Assembly: GCF_011745665.1 (NCBI RefSeq)
Contig: NZ_CP050253.1
Coordinates: 1,153,418-1,217,417, forward strand
Origin: Zophobihabitans entericus
GTDB lineage: Bacteria > Pseudomonadota > Gammaproteobacteria > Enterobacterales > Orbaceae
DNA: 64,000 nt
Direction: 5' to 3'
Made by a program: the position numbers and the translations under genes
In this document: positions 8,210-18,222 of the stretch, piece after piece
How positions within the stretch are numbered: position 1 is the stretch's first letter
How the letters are laid out: every line of letters starts with the position of its first letter
The notes under the pieces: generated by a model
Seen by the model: only the letters and a program-made list of their open reading frames with translations
What the model was told of the DNA's origin: nothing
Database searches by the model: none

Positions 8210-9412
8210 ATGAAAGTTAGCAATCCATATGGCATTGTAGGGTCGATTTATGCCAATTATATTATTCAAAGTATCTCATTGATTGTCATAATGCAGTTTT
8301 CTTTGGCATTATCACAGCAGTTAGATACAGATTTAGTTGGTATTGGATATGTTGCATCAGGGATTGGTATTGGTAAAATTTTACTCATGTTTGTTGGTGG
8401 TATTCTTTCTGACAAATATGGACGTAAGCCGTTTATTTTCATCGGTATGACGTGTTATGCATCATTCTATATTGGTATGTTATTTTGCACTGATATTCAT
8501 GTAGCATTCTTTTTAGCGATTTTGGTTGGTGCAGGTAACTCATTCCTTGATACCGGCTCAATGCCAGCACTTACAGAAAACTTCCCTCGTGCAGCAGGCA
8601 CAGCTAGCGTTCTGATTAAAGCATTTATCTCGATTGGTACCTTGATTCTTCCTTTCATTGTGGCATTTATTTATAGCAATGAACTTTGGTTTGGTTGGGC
8701 ATTTATGGGCTTTTTGGCTTTTCTGGCTATCAATGCGTTGTTGCTATTACCGAAAAAATTCCCATCTAAAAATACCGTTATTGCAGGTTCAGCTTCAGCA
8801 GAAGGTGATACTAACTATTTCATTGGCAAGCCAAATATGTTTTTGGAAGGTGTTTGTTTAATTATTATGGGATTCACAACAACAGCGACGTTCGCCATTA
8901 TCATGCAGTGGATGCCGGAAATCGCTAAACAAGCAGTTGGGATGGAAATGACTGAAGCCAGTAAGCTTATTAGTTATTACAGTATTGGTTCTATTATCTC
9001 TGTGTTCTTTACTGCATACATTGTTAAAAAACATGTGAAACCTTTATATTGCATCATTATTTTACCTTTATTATCCGGTTTAATTCTCTTGATGTTCTTA
9101 TTTAATATCTCTCCTCTGATGTGTAAGATTGTTGCCTTTGGCATGGGCTTCACCGCTGCTGGTGGAGTGTTGCAATTAACACTGGTTGTTATGCAACAAC
9201 TTTTCCCTTCGCGTAAAGGTTTTGCTGTTGGTATTGTTTATACTCTGAGTGGTTTTTCATTCATTGTCATTCCATTAATTGTGCCAACATTGGCATTAAC
9301 TGATGTGCGTTATGTCATTGTATTAAATATGTTAATCGCTTTTGCTAGTGTTCTATTAGCGTCGATTGTCTATTTCAGATTTAAAAAAGTTATCGATATG
9401 AAGAAAATTTAA
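8210..9412 (+). CDS. YdiN/YdiM-like MFS transporter (copy 1)
   Basis: A 400-residue permease with 12 predicted membrane segments and the MFS loop 2-3 motif GGILSDKYGRKPF. The stretch GSMPALTENFPRAAGTASVLIKA matches the E. coli YdiN/YdiM subfamily pattern (PAL.E.FP.A.G.A..L.KA), as does the FTAAGGVLQL region. In E. coli those genes flank ydiB and aroD of the quinate/shikimate region, which fits the shikimate dehydrogenase homologue 3.4 kb away. Substrate unproven. AAGG lies 12 bases before ATG 8210. It is followed 207 bases later by a close paralogue, apparently a tandem duplication. Confidence 0.82.
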   Translation: MKVSNPYGIVGSIYANYIIQSISLIVIMQFSLALSQQLDTDLVGIGYVASGIGIGKILLMFVGGILSDKYGRKPFIFIGMTCYASFYIGMLFCTDIHVAFFLAILVGAGNSFLDTGSMPALTENFPRAAGTASVLIKAFISIGTLILPFIVAFIYSNELWFGWAFMGFLAFLAINALLLLPKKFPSKNTVIAGSASAEGDTNYFIGKPNMFLEGVCLIIMGFTTTATFAIIMQWMPEIAKQAVGMEMTEASKLISYYSIGSIISVFFTAYIVKKHVKPLYCIIILPLLSGLILLMFLFNISPLMCKIVAFGMGFTAAGGVLQLTLVVMQQLFPSRKGFAVGIVYTLSGFSFIVIPLIVPTLALTDVRYVIVLNMLIAFASVLLASIVYFRFKKVIDMKKI

Positions 9413-9619
9413 TGGATTAAATTTTATAAAAATTAAAGCTGTGCAGATAAAAAATAAAAACCTTAGTAAAAAAGTGGTTATTAATTGAACAGTCAGATAA
9501 ATTCTGTTAACTAGATCAATATTTTATCTATTTTAATTACTTCAATATTTTAGGGAATAAGGTATATTGAGCACAGTTTATCAGATTTGTATGTATATAA
9601 AATTTAAGGGAAATTTAAA

Positions 9620-10825
9620 ATGAGTGAAAAGCAACCTAGTAACCCATATAGTATAGTGGGTTCTATTTATACCAACTATGTATTTTTAAGTATTACGATC
9701 GTTGTTATCATGCAGTTCCGTGATGCTATCGGTCTGCAATTTAATACAGACGTTGTTGGTATTGGTTATATTGCATCAGGTCTGGGGATTGGTAAGATTA
9801 TTCCTCTACTTGTTGGTGGTGTTTTATCTGATAAATTTGGTCGTAAGCCATTTATTATTATGGGTAATTTGTTATATGTTGTCTTCTATTTAGGCTTCTT
9901 ATCAACAACAAATATCCATGTTGCTTTTGCCTTAACCGTGCTTGTTGGTGTGGGTAACTCTTTCCTTGATACCGGTTCAATGCCAGCGTTAACAGAAAAC
10001 TTCCCTCAATCAGCGGGTACAGCAAACGTACTTGTTAAAGCTGCGGTAGCGCTGGGTACCTTTATTATTCCGTTTATCGTTGCTTTCGTTTACATGAACG
10101 ATATCTGGTATGGCTGGGCATTTATTACTTTTGCAGCAGCGTTCGCATTAAATGCAGCGTTTGTTTCAACTCGAACATTCCCATCAACAAAAGTGGTGAT
10201 CTCTGCTAAAGCAGGCGCTGATTCTAACTACTTTATTGCTAAACCAAAAATGTCTATTGAAGGTATTGCACTTATTTTATTAGGTTTTACTTCAACAGCA
10301 ACTTTTATGATTGTTCAACAATGGATGCCAACAATTGCTATTGAAGCAACAGGTATGCCAGCACTTGAAGCAAACAAGTTATTAAGTTATTACAGCTTAG
10401 GTTCTATCATTGCGTGTTTCGTGATTGCAACTGTAGTTAAAAAACTAATTAAACCAGTTTATTGTATCTTAATGTTCCCAATTCTTTCATGTATCGTTCT
10501 TGGTGTGTTCTTAATTGATATTACTCCAACAATGTGTAAAATTGCGTCATTTGCAATTGGCTTTACTGCAGCAGGTGGTGCATTACAATTAGCACTAGTT
10601 GTAATGTCTCAACTATTCCCAACCAAAAAAGGTTTTGCAGTGGGTTCAATTTATACATTAAGTGGTTTATCAGTTATCGTTGGACCGTTAGTTATTCCAA
10701 GTTTAGCGGTACACAATGCAAGTTATGCAATTGTATTTAACTTAGGTGTAACTGCTCTAAGCGTACTATTTGCAGCGATTGTTAACGTGCGTTACCGTAA
10801 AGTTATCGATATGACAAAAATCTAA
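9620..10825 (+). CDS. YdiN/YdiM-like MFS transporter (copy 2)
   Basis: A 401-residue paralogue of the preceding transporter, colinear along its whole length (same starts SNPYGIVGSIY / SNPYSIVGSIY, same loop motif SDKFGRKPF, same endings RKVIDMTKI / KKVIDMKKI). Its codon use looks more skewed to favoured codons than copy 1, which may mean higher expression. It has its own upstream gap with AGGG before ATG 9620 and its own terminator, so it can be expressed separately. Probable substrate class is a cyclic hydroxy-acid such as quinate or shikimate, inferred only from YdiN similarity and context. Confidence 0.82.
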   Translation: MSEKQPSNPYSIVGSIYTNYVFLSITIVVIMQFRDAIGLQFNTDVVGIGYIASGLGIGKIIPLLVGGVLSDKFGRKPFIIMGNLLYVVFYLGFLSTTNIHVAFALTVLVGVGNSFLDTGSMPALTENFPQSAGTANVLVKAAVALGTFIIPFIVAFVYMNDIWYGWAFITFAAAFALNAAFVSTRTFPSTKVVISAKAGADSNYFIAKPKMSIEGIALILLGFTSTATFMIVQQWMPTIAIEATGMPALEANKLLSYYSLGSIIACFVIATVVKKLIKPVYCILMFPILSCIVLGVFLIDITPTMCKIASFAIGFTAAGGALQLALVVMSQLFPTKKGFAVGSIYTLSGLSVIVGPLVIPSLAVHNASYAIVFNLGVTALSVLFAAIVNVRYRKVIDMTKI

Positions 10826-10850
10826 TTGATGCTTGTTTAAATATTAAAAT

Positions 10851-10881
10851 AAAAAACCACCGTAATTAGGTGGTTTTTTTA
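10851..10881 (+). terminator. Rho-independent terminator
   Basis: AAAAAACCACC / GGTGGTTTTTT with an 8-base loop at 10851-10880. The long T-run makes this a strong terminator for the second transporter gene. Confidence 0.93.
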
Positions 10882-10899
10882 TGAGTCTGAGATTTTGTT

Positions 10900-11122
10900 T
10901 TGGGTTGTTATTAGCATGCTTGGTGGGTGGGGAGCATGCCCCGCACGCGTGTATGTTTTTGAGGTGTGGCTACACTGGGATTTGGTTGCTGGGGGTTATA
11001 CCCCGAATGGGCCTCTTTTGGTGTGGTCAGCCATCAAGCCCACAGAACAGGCAACATCACCAGAAACATTGCGCATGGGCGGCGCAGTCCGCCCCAAACT
11101 CAATGCTAATAACAAGACTAAA
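10900..11122. repeat. Mosaic GC-rich repeat element, copy A (short)
   Basis: A GC-rich island in AT-rich surroundings. It shares GGGGAGCATGCCCCGC and the hairpin GGGCGGCGCAGTCCGCCCC (11077-11095) with the long elements at 53.8 and 62.0 kb. The stretch GCCATCAAGCCCACAGAAC also matches them closely. It lacks the central AT-rich segment and the 27-nt-arm hairpin of the other copies, so it is either a deleted form or a solo end pair. Short open frames inside are not preserved as genes. It lies between two convergent genes, ending 14 bases before the argE stop. Confidence 0.75.
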
Positions 11123-11135
11123 TCCAAAACGATAA

Positions 11136-12278
11136 CTACAAACAAAAACTAGTGATCAGTTTTTTCAGGAGTAAATCAGTAGGCTTAATAAAATCCATAT
11201 CTAAAAACTCATCTGCCTGATGAGCCTGGTCGATTGAACCGGGGCCTAAAATAATGGCTGGAGCAATCTGATTAATGTAGGGAGCTTCAGTACTGTAATT
11301 TGCTGTTTCTGCCTGATGTTTAGCCAGTGATTCTACCTGTTTTAATGCCGGGCTCTGTGCCAGACATTCATAACCCGGAATTGGCATATTCTCATATTCA
11401 ATAGCAATACGATCTGGCCACTGCTGCATAATTGGTTTTAGTTCTTTATGTAAAAGTTCGTAGAGATCTTCCAGATGCATGTCCGGCAGAGGGCGCATAT
11501 CCATTACCAGTTCACAATGACCACAGATTCGATTAGCCGCATCACCGCCATGAATGTGACCTAAATTAAGGGTTGGATAAGGAATCTGAAAACTATCATT
11601 ATGATATTTAGTTTTGAGCTTATTTCTGAGTTTTAGCAGACGAGCAATGACCTGATGCATAATTTCAAGGGCATTAATGCCTTTCTCCGGATCGCTGGAG
11701 TGCCCCGATTTACCAATCACTTTAATCACATTAGCAACATGCCCTTTATGTGCACGGATTGGAATAAGCCCGGTAGGCTCACCGATAATGGCACAATCAG
11801 GCTTAAGTGTAGCAGTTTTGGCAAAATAGATGGCTCCAGCCATGGTCGTTTCTTCATCAGCAGTAGCCAAAATATGTAATGGTTTTTTTAATTTGGTAAG
11901 GTCGATATCACGTATCGCTTCTAACACAAAAGCAAAAAAACCTTTCATATCAATAGTACCTAGTCCGTAAAGACGATTATCTTGCTGAGTGAGTTTAAAC
12001 GGATCTTTTGTCCATTGTTCTTCATCAAAAGGTACAGTATCAGTATGCCCACTCAGGAGTAATCCGCCTGTTCCTGTGCCATAGCTGGCTAGTAGATTGA
12101 GTTTATTTCTGGAAAAAGGCACTTCTTCTAAAGTAATCGTAAAACCGAGCTCTTCAAGCCAGTCCGCCAGTTTTTCAATCACTAGTTTATTACTTTGATC
12201 CAGCTCAGGATTACTGGAGCTAATGGACGGGCTGCTGATTAGTTCATTGTACATATTAAGAAAAGAAGGAATACTCAT
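11136..12278 (-). CDS. argE: Acetylornithine deacetylase
   Basis: A 380-residue M20-family zinc peptidase (E. coli ArgE 383) that removes the acetyl group from N-acetylornithine to give ornithine. The metal-site motif GHTDTVPFD, the catalytic DEETTMAGA and IGEPTGLIPIRAHKGH are all present. ATG 12278 fits the family N-terminus (xIPSFLNMYNELI..PSIS) and has AAGG upstream; an earlier ATG at 12317 would add residues absent from the family. Divergent from argC with shared ARG boxes. Its 3' end abuts repeat element A. Confidence 0.95.
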   Translation of the reverse strand: MSIPSFLNMYNELISSPSISSSNPELDQSNKLVIEKLADWLEELGFTITLEEVPFSRNKLNLLASYGTGTGGLLLSGHTDTVPFDEEQWTKDPFKLTQQDNRLYGLGTIDMKGFFAFVLEAIRDIDLTKLKKPLHILATADEETTMAGAIYFAKTATLKPDCAIIGEPTGLIPIRAHKGHVANVIKVIGKSGHSSDPEKGINALEIMHQVIARLLKLRNKLKTKYHNDSFQIPYPTLNLGHIHGGDAANRICGHCELVMDMRPLPDMHLEDLYELLHKELKPIMQQWPDRIAIEYENMPIPGYECLAQSPALKQVESLAKHQAETANYSTEAPYINQIAPAIILGPGSIDQAHQADEFLDMDFIKPTDLLLKKLITSFCL

Positions 12279-12349
12279 ATTTATGTGCCTTAATCTTTCA
12301 TGAATCGGGAATATCATTTAAATAAAGTTATTTATAATATAAGTTAAAG

Positions 12350-12384
12350 TGAAATAAAATTCAAAATAAATGAATAAAAATTCA
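12350..12384. promoter_or_regulatory. Tandem ARG boxes (ArgR operator)
   Basis: Two near-palindromes, TGAAATAAAATTCA (12350-12363) and TGAATAAAAATTCA (12371-12384), match the ARG-box core TGAATWWWWATTCA (one mismatch, then perfect). Their centres are 21 bp apart, the spacing used by hexameric ArgR in enterobacteria. They sit between divergent argE and argC and immediately upstream of the argC -35 box, so arginine-bound ArgR should repress both directions. Confidence 0.92.
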
Positions 12385-12392
12385 TTTTTGTG

Positions 12393-12421
12393 TTGAGTTT
12401 CATCATAACTTTGTCTATATT
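12393..12421 (+). promoter_or_regulatory. Sigma-70 promoter for argCBGH
   Basis: TTGAGT (12393-12398) and TATATT (12416-12421) are separated by 17 bp. The second ARG box ends 8 bases upstream of the -35. The argC start follows 35 bases after the -10. Confidence 0.8.
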
Positions 12422-12456
12422 ATTGCATAATAAACAATATAAGGATGAAAATATTT

Positions 12457-13467
12457 ATGCTTAAAGCGTTAATTGTTGGGGCGAGTGGATATGCCGGAGC
12501 AGAGTTGGCTCGTTATTTAAGTCGTCATCCTGAGGTGGAAATTTCCGCCTTAACTGTTTCTGAAAAAAGTGCCGATGCAGGGAAATTAATTTCCGATTAT
12601 GATCTTCACCCGCAGTTAAAGGGCATTGTCGATTTACCGCTCATTGGTACTTCAAATTATGATGACTTGATTACCGATATTGATATCGTTTTTTTAGCGA
12701 CAGAACATTCAGTCAGTCATGATATTGCTCCTTATTTTCTCAAACACGGATGTACTGTGTTTGACCTTTCCGGTGCATTCCGGGTCAATCAAAAAGCATT
12801 TTATACCGATTACTATGGCTTTACTCATGCCCATAATCACTGGCTGGATAAAGCAGCTTATGGTCTGGCAGAATGGAATCAGGAACAAATTAAAACAGCA
12901 CAACTTATTGCTGTACCAGGCTGTTATCCGACAGCGGCTCAGCTGGCTTTAAAACCAATTATTGAAGAAGAATTACTGAATACTTCTCAGTGGCCAGTGA
13001 TTAATGCTGTGAGCGGAGTGAGCGGGGCTGGTCGTAAGGCATCATTGAGAAATAGTTTTTGTGAAGTGAGTCTGCATGCTTACGGCCTGTTTACTCATCG
13101 TCATCAGCCGGAAATTGTTGCTCACTTAGGACAGGACGTGATTTTCACCCCCCATTTAGGGAGTTTTAAACAAGGAATTCACGCTACGATTACCTGTCGT
13201 ATCAAAGCAGGCATAACACAAGAAGCTGTGTTAGCTGCATTTAATAAATATTATGAAGACAAGCCTCTGGTACGTGTTTATCAAAAAGACTGGCCGTCAT
13301 TAAAGTCAGTAATTGGCTTGCCATTTTGTGATATTGGATTTAAGGTCAATGGTGAACATCTTATCATCATCGCTGTTGAAGATAATCTGTTAAAAGGTGC
13401 GGCAGCTCAGGCTGTACAGTGTATGAATATTCGTTTTGGATTTAACGAGACAACCTCGCTGTTGTAA
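12457..13467 (+). CDS. argC: N-acetyl-gamma-glutamyl-phosphate reductase
   Basis: A 336-residue enzyme (E. coli 334) reducing N-acetylglutamyl phosphate to the semialdehyde with NADPH. The N-terminal Rossmann motif is [11 protein letters not shown]. The catalytic-cysteine motif is [13 protein letters not shown], and SGVSGAGRK and HRHQPEI follow as in the family. ATG 12457 is preferred to ATG 12445 because the AAGG at 12441-12444 abuts the earlier codon and the family starts at [14 protein letters not shown]. First gene of argCBGH; argB follows after 20 bases. Confidence 0.96.
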   Translation: MLKALIVGASGYAGAELARYLSRHPEVEISALTVSEKSADAGKLISDYDLHPQLKGIVDLPLIGTSNYDDLITDIDIVFLATEHSVSHDIAPYFLKHGCTVFDLSGAFRVNQKAFYTDYYGFTHAHNHWLDKAAYGLAEWNQEQIKTAQLIAVPGCYPTAAQLALKPIIEEELLNTSQWPVINAVSGVSGAGRKASLRNSFCEVSLHAYGLFTHRHQPEIVAHLGQDVIFTPHLGSFKQGIHATITCRIKAGITQEAVLAAFNKYYEDKPLVRVYQKDWPSLKSVIGLPFCDIGFKVNGEHLIIIAVEDNLLKGAAAQAVQCMNIRFGFNETTSLL

Positions 13468-13487
13468 CGTCAATAAGGATGACAAAT

Positions 13488-14261
13488 ATGAAACCATTAG
13501 TGATTAAATTAGGCGGTGTATTACTTGACACCAAAGAAGCACTAAATAATCTTTTTATTGCAATTAATCATTATCAGAAGAAATCAGCAAGACCCATTGT
13601 GATTGTTCACGGTGGTGGTTGCGTGGTTGATGAGTTAATGCATAAACTCTCACTGCCTGTAGTCAGACGTAACGGACTGCGCGTCACACCTAAAGAGCAG
13701 ATTGATGTGATTGTTGGCGCACTGGCAGGTAGTGCAAATAAAACCCTGCTGGCAGAAGCGAAAAAACACCACTTATCCGGCATTGGTTTATGTTTAGCTG
13801 ATGGGAACAGTGTCAACGTGACTCAGATTTCTGATGATTTAGGCCATGTTGGCCATGCCACCGCAGGCTCTCCGGTATTGATTAATTCCCTGCTACAATC
13901 AGGACATCTGCCAATTGTCAGTTCTATTGGTATTACATCAAGTGGTGAAATGATGAACGTGAATGCTGACCATGCAGCTGTTGCTCTGGCACAAACACTT
14001 GACGCTGATTTGATCCTGCTATCTGATGTGGCCGGTGTACTTGATGCCAATAAACAACGAATCGCAGTGTTAACCACCACTCAGGCGGAAGAACTGATAA
14101 CTCAGGGTGTTATTACCGATGGGATGGTGGTTAAAGTACGCTCAGCACTGGAGGCGGCGCAGATGCTTGGTCATCCGATTGATATAGCCAGCTGGAAAGA
14201 TACTGATAAGTTAATGGCACTGTTTGCTGGCCAGCCAACAGGTACTCGTATGATGGGATAA
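13488..14261 (+). CDS. argB: Acetylglutamate kinase
   Basis: A 257-residue amino-acid kinase (E. coli 258) phosphorylating N-acetylglutamate. It has KLGGVLLD for phosphate binding, [27 protein letters not shown] and ITDGMVVKV near the C-terminus, all typical of the E. coli type without the extra N-terminal helix of arginine-inhibited kinases. ATG 13488 is chosen because AAGGA lies 8 bases upstream; the earlier ATG at 13479 overlaps that site. Second gene of the operon. Confidence 0.96.
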   Translation: MKPLVIKLGGVLLDTKEALNNLFIAINHYQKKSARPIVIVHGGGCVVDELMHKLSLPVVRRNGLRVTPKEQIDVIVGALAGSANKTLLAEAKKHHLSGIGLCLADGNSVNVTQISDDLGHVGHATAGSPVLINSLLQSGHLPIVSSIGITSSGEMMNVNADHAAVALAQTLDADLILLSDVAGVLDANKQRIAVLTTTQAEELITQGVITDGMVVKVRSALEAAQMLGHPIDIASWKDTDKLMALFAGQPTGTRMMG

Positions 14262-14316
14262 TTCCCATAACAGACAGATATACTCTTCGTAAATGTAAAT
14301 TGAAAGGACAATAGCA

Positions 14317-15537
14317 ATGAAACAATCTGAAATCAAAAAAGTCGTTTTAGCATATTCCGGTGGACTGGATACTTCGGCGATTATTCCATGGTTAAAAGAG
14401 AACTATGAAGGCTGTGAAGTTGTGGCATTTGTTGCAAACGTGGGACAGGATCAGCAAGAGCTGGTCGATGTTGAGAAAAAGGCTTTAGCGTCTGGCGCAT
14501 CATCTTGTTTTATTGTCGATCTACGTGAAGAGTTTGTGAAAGATTATGTTTATCCAGTATTAAAAACCGGAGCACTATATGAAGGAACTTATCTGCTTGG
14601 TACTTCAATGGCTCGTCCAATCATTGCTAAAGCTCAGGTAGAAGTGGCCTTAAAAGTAGGTGCAGATGCACTTTGTCATGGTGCAACAGGTAAGGGTAAT
14701 GATCAGGTGCGTTTTGAAACAACGTATACAGCACTTGCGCCTCATTTAAAAGTGATTGCACCGTGGCGTGAATGGAATTTACGTTCTCGTGAAGCGCTGC
14801 TCAATTATTTAAAAGAACGTAATATTCCAACTACAGCATCACTGGAAAAAATTTATAGTCGCGATGAAAATGCCTGGCATATCTCAACTGAAGGTGGTGT
14901 ACTGGAAAGTACCTGGAATGCAGCTAATGCTGATTGCTGGGCGTGGACAGTATCACCGGAAGAAGCACCAGACAAAGCTGAGCTGGTTACGATTGGTATT
15001 AAAAAAGGTGAAGTTGTTTCAGTGAATGGTAAAGAGTTATCGCCTTATCACTGTGTGTCTCTGCTTAATCAAATTGGTGCCAAACATGGTATTGGCCGCG
15101 TGGATATTATTGAAAACCGTCTGGTTGGAATTAAATCACGTGGTTGTTATGAGACTCCGGGTGGTACCATTATGATTGAAGCACTACGTGGACTGGAACA
15201 ACTGGTTCTGGATCGCGACAGTTTTAAATGGCGTGAACAACTTGGACTAGAGATGTCTTACGTGGTTTATGATGGGCGCTGGTTTGCACCATATCGTCGT
15301 TCACTGCAAGCTGCAGCAGAAGTGCTGGCAGAAGACGTGACTGGTGAAGTGATTGTCAAACTGTACAAAGGCAGTGCGACAGCGATTCAAAAGAAATCAC
15401 CAAATAGCCTGTATAACGAAGAGTTTGCTACATTTGGTGAAGATGAAGTATATGACCACAGCCATGCGGGCGGGTTTATTCGTCTGTTCTCTTTATCATC
15501 ACGTATTCGTGCATTAAACGAAGAGAAGAAAAAGTAA
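14317..15537 (+). CDS. argG: Argininosuccinate synthase
   Basis: A 406-residue enzyme joining citrulline and aspartate with ATP. The N-terminal PP-loop is [24 protein letters not shown] and the citrulline/aspartate-binding stretch [15 protein letters not shown] follow. At about 400 residues it is the short type widespread in bacteria, unlike the 447-residue E. coli enzyme. GAAAGGA precedes ATG 14317 by 8 bases. It sits between argB and argH; E. coli keeps argG elsewhere. Confidence 0.96.
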   Translation: MKQSEIKKVVLAYSGGLDTSAIIPWLKENYEGCEVVAFVANVGQDQQELVDVEKKALASGASSCFIVDLREEFVKDYVYPVLKTGALYEGTYLLGTSMARPIIAKAQVEVALKVGADALCHGATGKGNDQVRFETTYTALAPHLKVIAPWREWNLRSREALLNYLKERNIPTTASLEKIYSRDENAWHISTEGGVLESTWNAANADCWAWTVSPEEAPDKAELVTIGIKKGEVVSVNGKELSPYHCVSLLNQIGAKHGIGRVDIIENRLVGIKSRGCYETPGGTIMIEALRGLEQLVLDRDSFKWREQLGLEMSYVVYDGRWFAPYRRSLQAAAEVLAEDVTGEVIVKLYKGSATAIQKKSPNSLYNEEFATFGEDEVYDHSHAGGFIRLFSLSSRIRALNEEKKK

Positions 15538-15570
15538 GTCAGACACTACAATAAGCTAAATTCAAAGTAT

Positions 15571-15597
15571 CAGGGCAGTGCAAACTGCCCTGTTGTT
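15571..15597 (+). terminator. Hairpin between argG and argH
   Basis: Perfect 9-bp stem CAGGGCAGT / ACTGCCCTG with a GCAA loop, followed by TTGTT. The T-run is short, so it is more likely a partial terminator or an mRNA stabiliser within the operon than a full stop. Confidence 0.5.
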
Positions 15598-15651
15598 ATC
15601 AGCTAAGAAGAGCAACAAAACAGATAAAATAATCAAAAGTTGAGGTTCAAT

Positions 15652-17025
15652 ATGGCACTATGGGGTGGACGTTTTAGTCAGGCGGCAGATCAGCGTTTTA
15701 AACAATTTAATGATTCTTTGCGTTTTGATTATCGCTTAGCTGAACAAGATATTGTCGGCTCAATTGGCTGGTCAAAGGCACTGGTCACCGTTAACGTATT
15801 AACTGCGACTGAACAGCAAATACTTGAAGCAGCACTTAATGAGTTACTCAAAGAAGTACAGACTGACCCTGTTAGAATTTGTCAAAGTGATGCAGAAGAT
15901 ATCCATAGCTGGGTTGAACAGCAATTGATTAATAAAGTGGGTGATTTAGGTAAAAAACTGCATACCGGTCGTAGCCGTAATGACCAGGTGGCAACTGATT
16001 TAAAATTGTGGTGTAAAGATCAAATTCCACTTATCTTAGCTGCGATCAAGCAACTACAAACTCATCTGGTTGAGACAGCAGAAAAATATCAGGATGCGGT
16101 AATGCCAGGTTATACCCATTTGCAGCGTGCTCAGCCAGTTACTTTTGCTCATTGGTGTTTAGCCTATTTTGAGATGCTTAAACGTGATGAAAGTCGTTTG
16201 AGTGATACTTTAGCGAGGCTTGATGTTAGTCCGCTTGGCTGCGGAGCGCTGGCAGGGACTGCGTATCCGATGGATCGTGAACAACTGGCGCACTGGCTTG
16301 GTTTCCAAAGTGCAACAAATAATAGTTTAGATACGGTCTCTGATCGGGATCATGTTATGGAGCTGCTAAGTAACGCCACTATCAGCATGAACCATCTGAC
16401 TCGTTTGGCGGAAGATTTAATTTTCTTTAATAGTGGTGAAGCGAATTTTATTGAGCTTTCTGATCGCGTTACTTCTGGTTCATCGCTGATGCCACAAAAA
16501 AAGAACCCAGATGCGTTAGAACTAATTCGTGGTAAAAGTGGACGAGTTTTTGGTGCCTTAAGCGGTGCAGTGATGACCTTTAAGAGTTTACCACTGGCTT
16601 ATAACAAAGATATGCAGGAAGACAAAGAACATTTATTTGATGCGCTAGATACTTGGTACGACTGTCTGGAAATGGCCTCACTGGTACTCGAAGATATTCA
16701 GATTAACTACGCAAGATGTAAAGAGGCTGCGCTACAAGGTTATGCTAATGCGACAGAGTTGGCTGATTATTTGGTTGCCAAAGGTGTACCATTTAGAGAT
16801 GCGCACCATATAGTGGGCGAAGCGGTAGTTGGTGCAATTGCGAAACAAAAAATGTTGGAAGATTTATCGCTTGGTGAATTGCAACAATTCTGTGCAAAAA
16901 TTGAGTCAGATGTGTATCCTGCATTATCGCTGGAGTCCTGTTTGTCCAAGCGTTGTGCTAAGGGGGGTGTTGCTCCAGAGCAAGTCAAATTTGCTATTGC
17001 ACAGGCTAAAGGTTATTTAGGCTAA
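15652..17025 (+). CDS. argH: Argininosuccinate lyase
   Basis: A 457-residue member of the fumarase/aspartase superfamily (E. coli 457) that splits argininosuccinate into arginine and fumarate. It starts MALWGGRFS, carries [13 protein letters not shown] and the superfamily signature [11 protein letters not shown] with the flexible catalytic-serine loop. GAGG lies 6 bases before ATG 15652; the upstream in-frame TTG is not needed. Last gene of the arg operon. No clear terminator is seen downstream. Confidence 0.96.
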   Translation: MALWGGRFSQAADQRFKQFNDSLRFDYRLAEQDIVGSIGWSKALVTVNVLTATEQQILEAALNELLKEVQTDPVRICQSDAEDIHSWVEQQLINKVGDLGKKLHTGRSRNDQVATDLKLWCKDQIPLILAAIKQLQTHLVETAEKYQDAVMPGYTHLQRAQPVTFAHWCLAYFEMLKRDESRLSDTLARLDVSPLGCGALAGTAYPMDREQLAHWLGFQSATNNSLDTVSDRDHVMELLSNATISMNHLTRLAEDLIFFNSGEANFIELSDRVTSGSSLMPQKKNPDALELIRGKSGRVFGALSGAVMTFKSLPLAYNKDMQEDKEHLFDALDTWYDCLEMASLVLEDIQINYARCKEAALQGYANATELADYLVAKGVPFRDAHHIVGEAVVGAIAKQKMLEDLSLGELQQFCAKIESDVYPALSLESCLSKRCAKGGVAPEQVKFAIAQAKGYLG

Positions 17026-17310
17026 GCTCATTTTATCGTCAATTTTAATCAGATAAGCAAGAGAATTGTTTCTGTTGTATCTCTATTTATGGTATAAATA
17101 TGAGTGTTGATTCGAATCAAGACAATCAATTAAAAAATAATAAATTTGGTACCATACAGCTAATAATAACTCACAGGTTTAGGCCAGAGCTTACTTTATT
17201 AGCCAGTATTTTTATTTATCAAAAAGGAAAATGTATATATTTATAATGACTTAGCATATAAAGATAGCTATAATCCATGAAAATATATATACACCTATAT
17301 AGGGGAATCT

Positions 17311-18222
17311 ATGAATATTCGAGATTTAGAATATTTTGTTGCTCTTGCTGAATACCGTCACTTCCGTAAAGCTGCTGATGCTTGTAACGTTAGCCAACCA
17401 ACATTAAGTGGTCAGGTTCGTAAATTAGAAGATGAACTGGGCGTAATGTTGCTTGAAAGAACCAGCCGTAAAGTTCTTTTCACCCAAACCGGTTTAATGC
17501 TGGTTGAACAAGCCCGCGAAGTTTTACGTAATGTCCAAATTTTCAAAGAGATGGCGAGTAAACAAGGCGAGGAAATGTCCGGGCCAATGCATATCGGCTT
17601 AATTCCAACTGTTGCCCCTTATCTTTTACCTCATGTTATTTCTCTTTTACACGAAAGCTACCCACAACTTGAAATTTATCTGCATGAAGCACAAACCAGC
17701 GTAATTGTTGCTCAGCTTGAACAAGGTAAACTAGATTGTGCTATTTTAGCTGCGGTAAGAGAAAGCGAACCATTTATTGAGTTACCGCTGTTTGATGAGC
17801 CAATGTGTTTAGCTGTTCCGAGTGCACACGAGTTATCTAAGATCAAAACAGTGAAATTATCTGATCTGCAAGGTGAAAAATTCTTAATGCTGGCTGACGG
17901 ACATTGTCTGCGTGATCACGCAATGGGATATTGCTTCCAGGCAGGAATTGATGAAGATAAACGCTTCAGAGCAACCAGCTTAGAAACGCTCAGAAGTATG
18001 ATTGCAGCAGGACGCGGTATTACATTATTCCCTGAACTTGCGGCTCCAAAAGAGCGCTGCCGTGATAATGTTTGCTATATTCAATGTTCAGATCCGGTTC
18101 CAATGCGAACGATTGAACTAATTTATCGTCCAGGTTCTCCGTTACGTGCTCGTTATGAGCAAATTGCGAAGAAGATCAAAGATCATATGGCTGACGTTTT
18201 TACTCAACGACGTAAAGCATAA
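17311..18222 (+). CDS. oxyR: Peroxide-sensing LysR-type regulator OxyR
   Basis: A 303-residue activator of the hydrogen-peroxide response. Residues 1-60 are a LysR winged helix ([18 protein letters not shown]). C199 and C208, in [11 protein letters not shown], occupy the same positions as the E. coli redox disulfide pair, so sensing should be intact. A TATAAT at 17269-17274 is a plausible -10. Its stop overlaps the fabR start by one base. The 17026-17310 gap upstream holds only promoter-type AT-rich sequence. Confidence 0.96.
   Translation: MNIRDLEYFVALAEYRHFRKAADACNVSQPTLSGQVRKLEDELGVMLLERTSRKVLFTQTGLMLVEQAREVLRNVQIFKEMASKQGEEMSGPMHIGLIPTVAPYLLPHVISLLHESYPQLEIYLHEAQTSVIVAQLEQGKLDCAILAAVRESEPFIELPLFDEPMCLAVPSAHELSKIKTVKLSDLQGEKFLMLADGHCLRDHAMGYCFQAGIDEDKRFRATSLETLRSMIAAGRGITLFPELAAPKERCRDNVCYIQCSDPVPMRTIELIYRPGSPLRARYEQIAKKIKDHMADVFTQRRKA

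Noticed and set aside
10881-11152. Two overlapping frames of about 85 codons on the + strand
   Set aside because: They lie in repeat element A, lack ribosome sites, and contain the same AVRP-type peptide produced in other frames by copies B and C. They are by-products of a GC-rich repeat.
12445-12456. Upstream ATG as the argC start
   Set aside because: The AAGG ribosome site directly abuts this codon, and the conserved N-terminus begins at ATG 12457.
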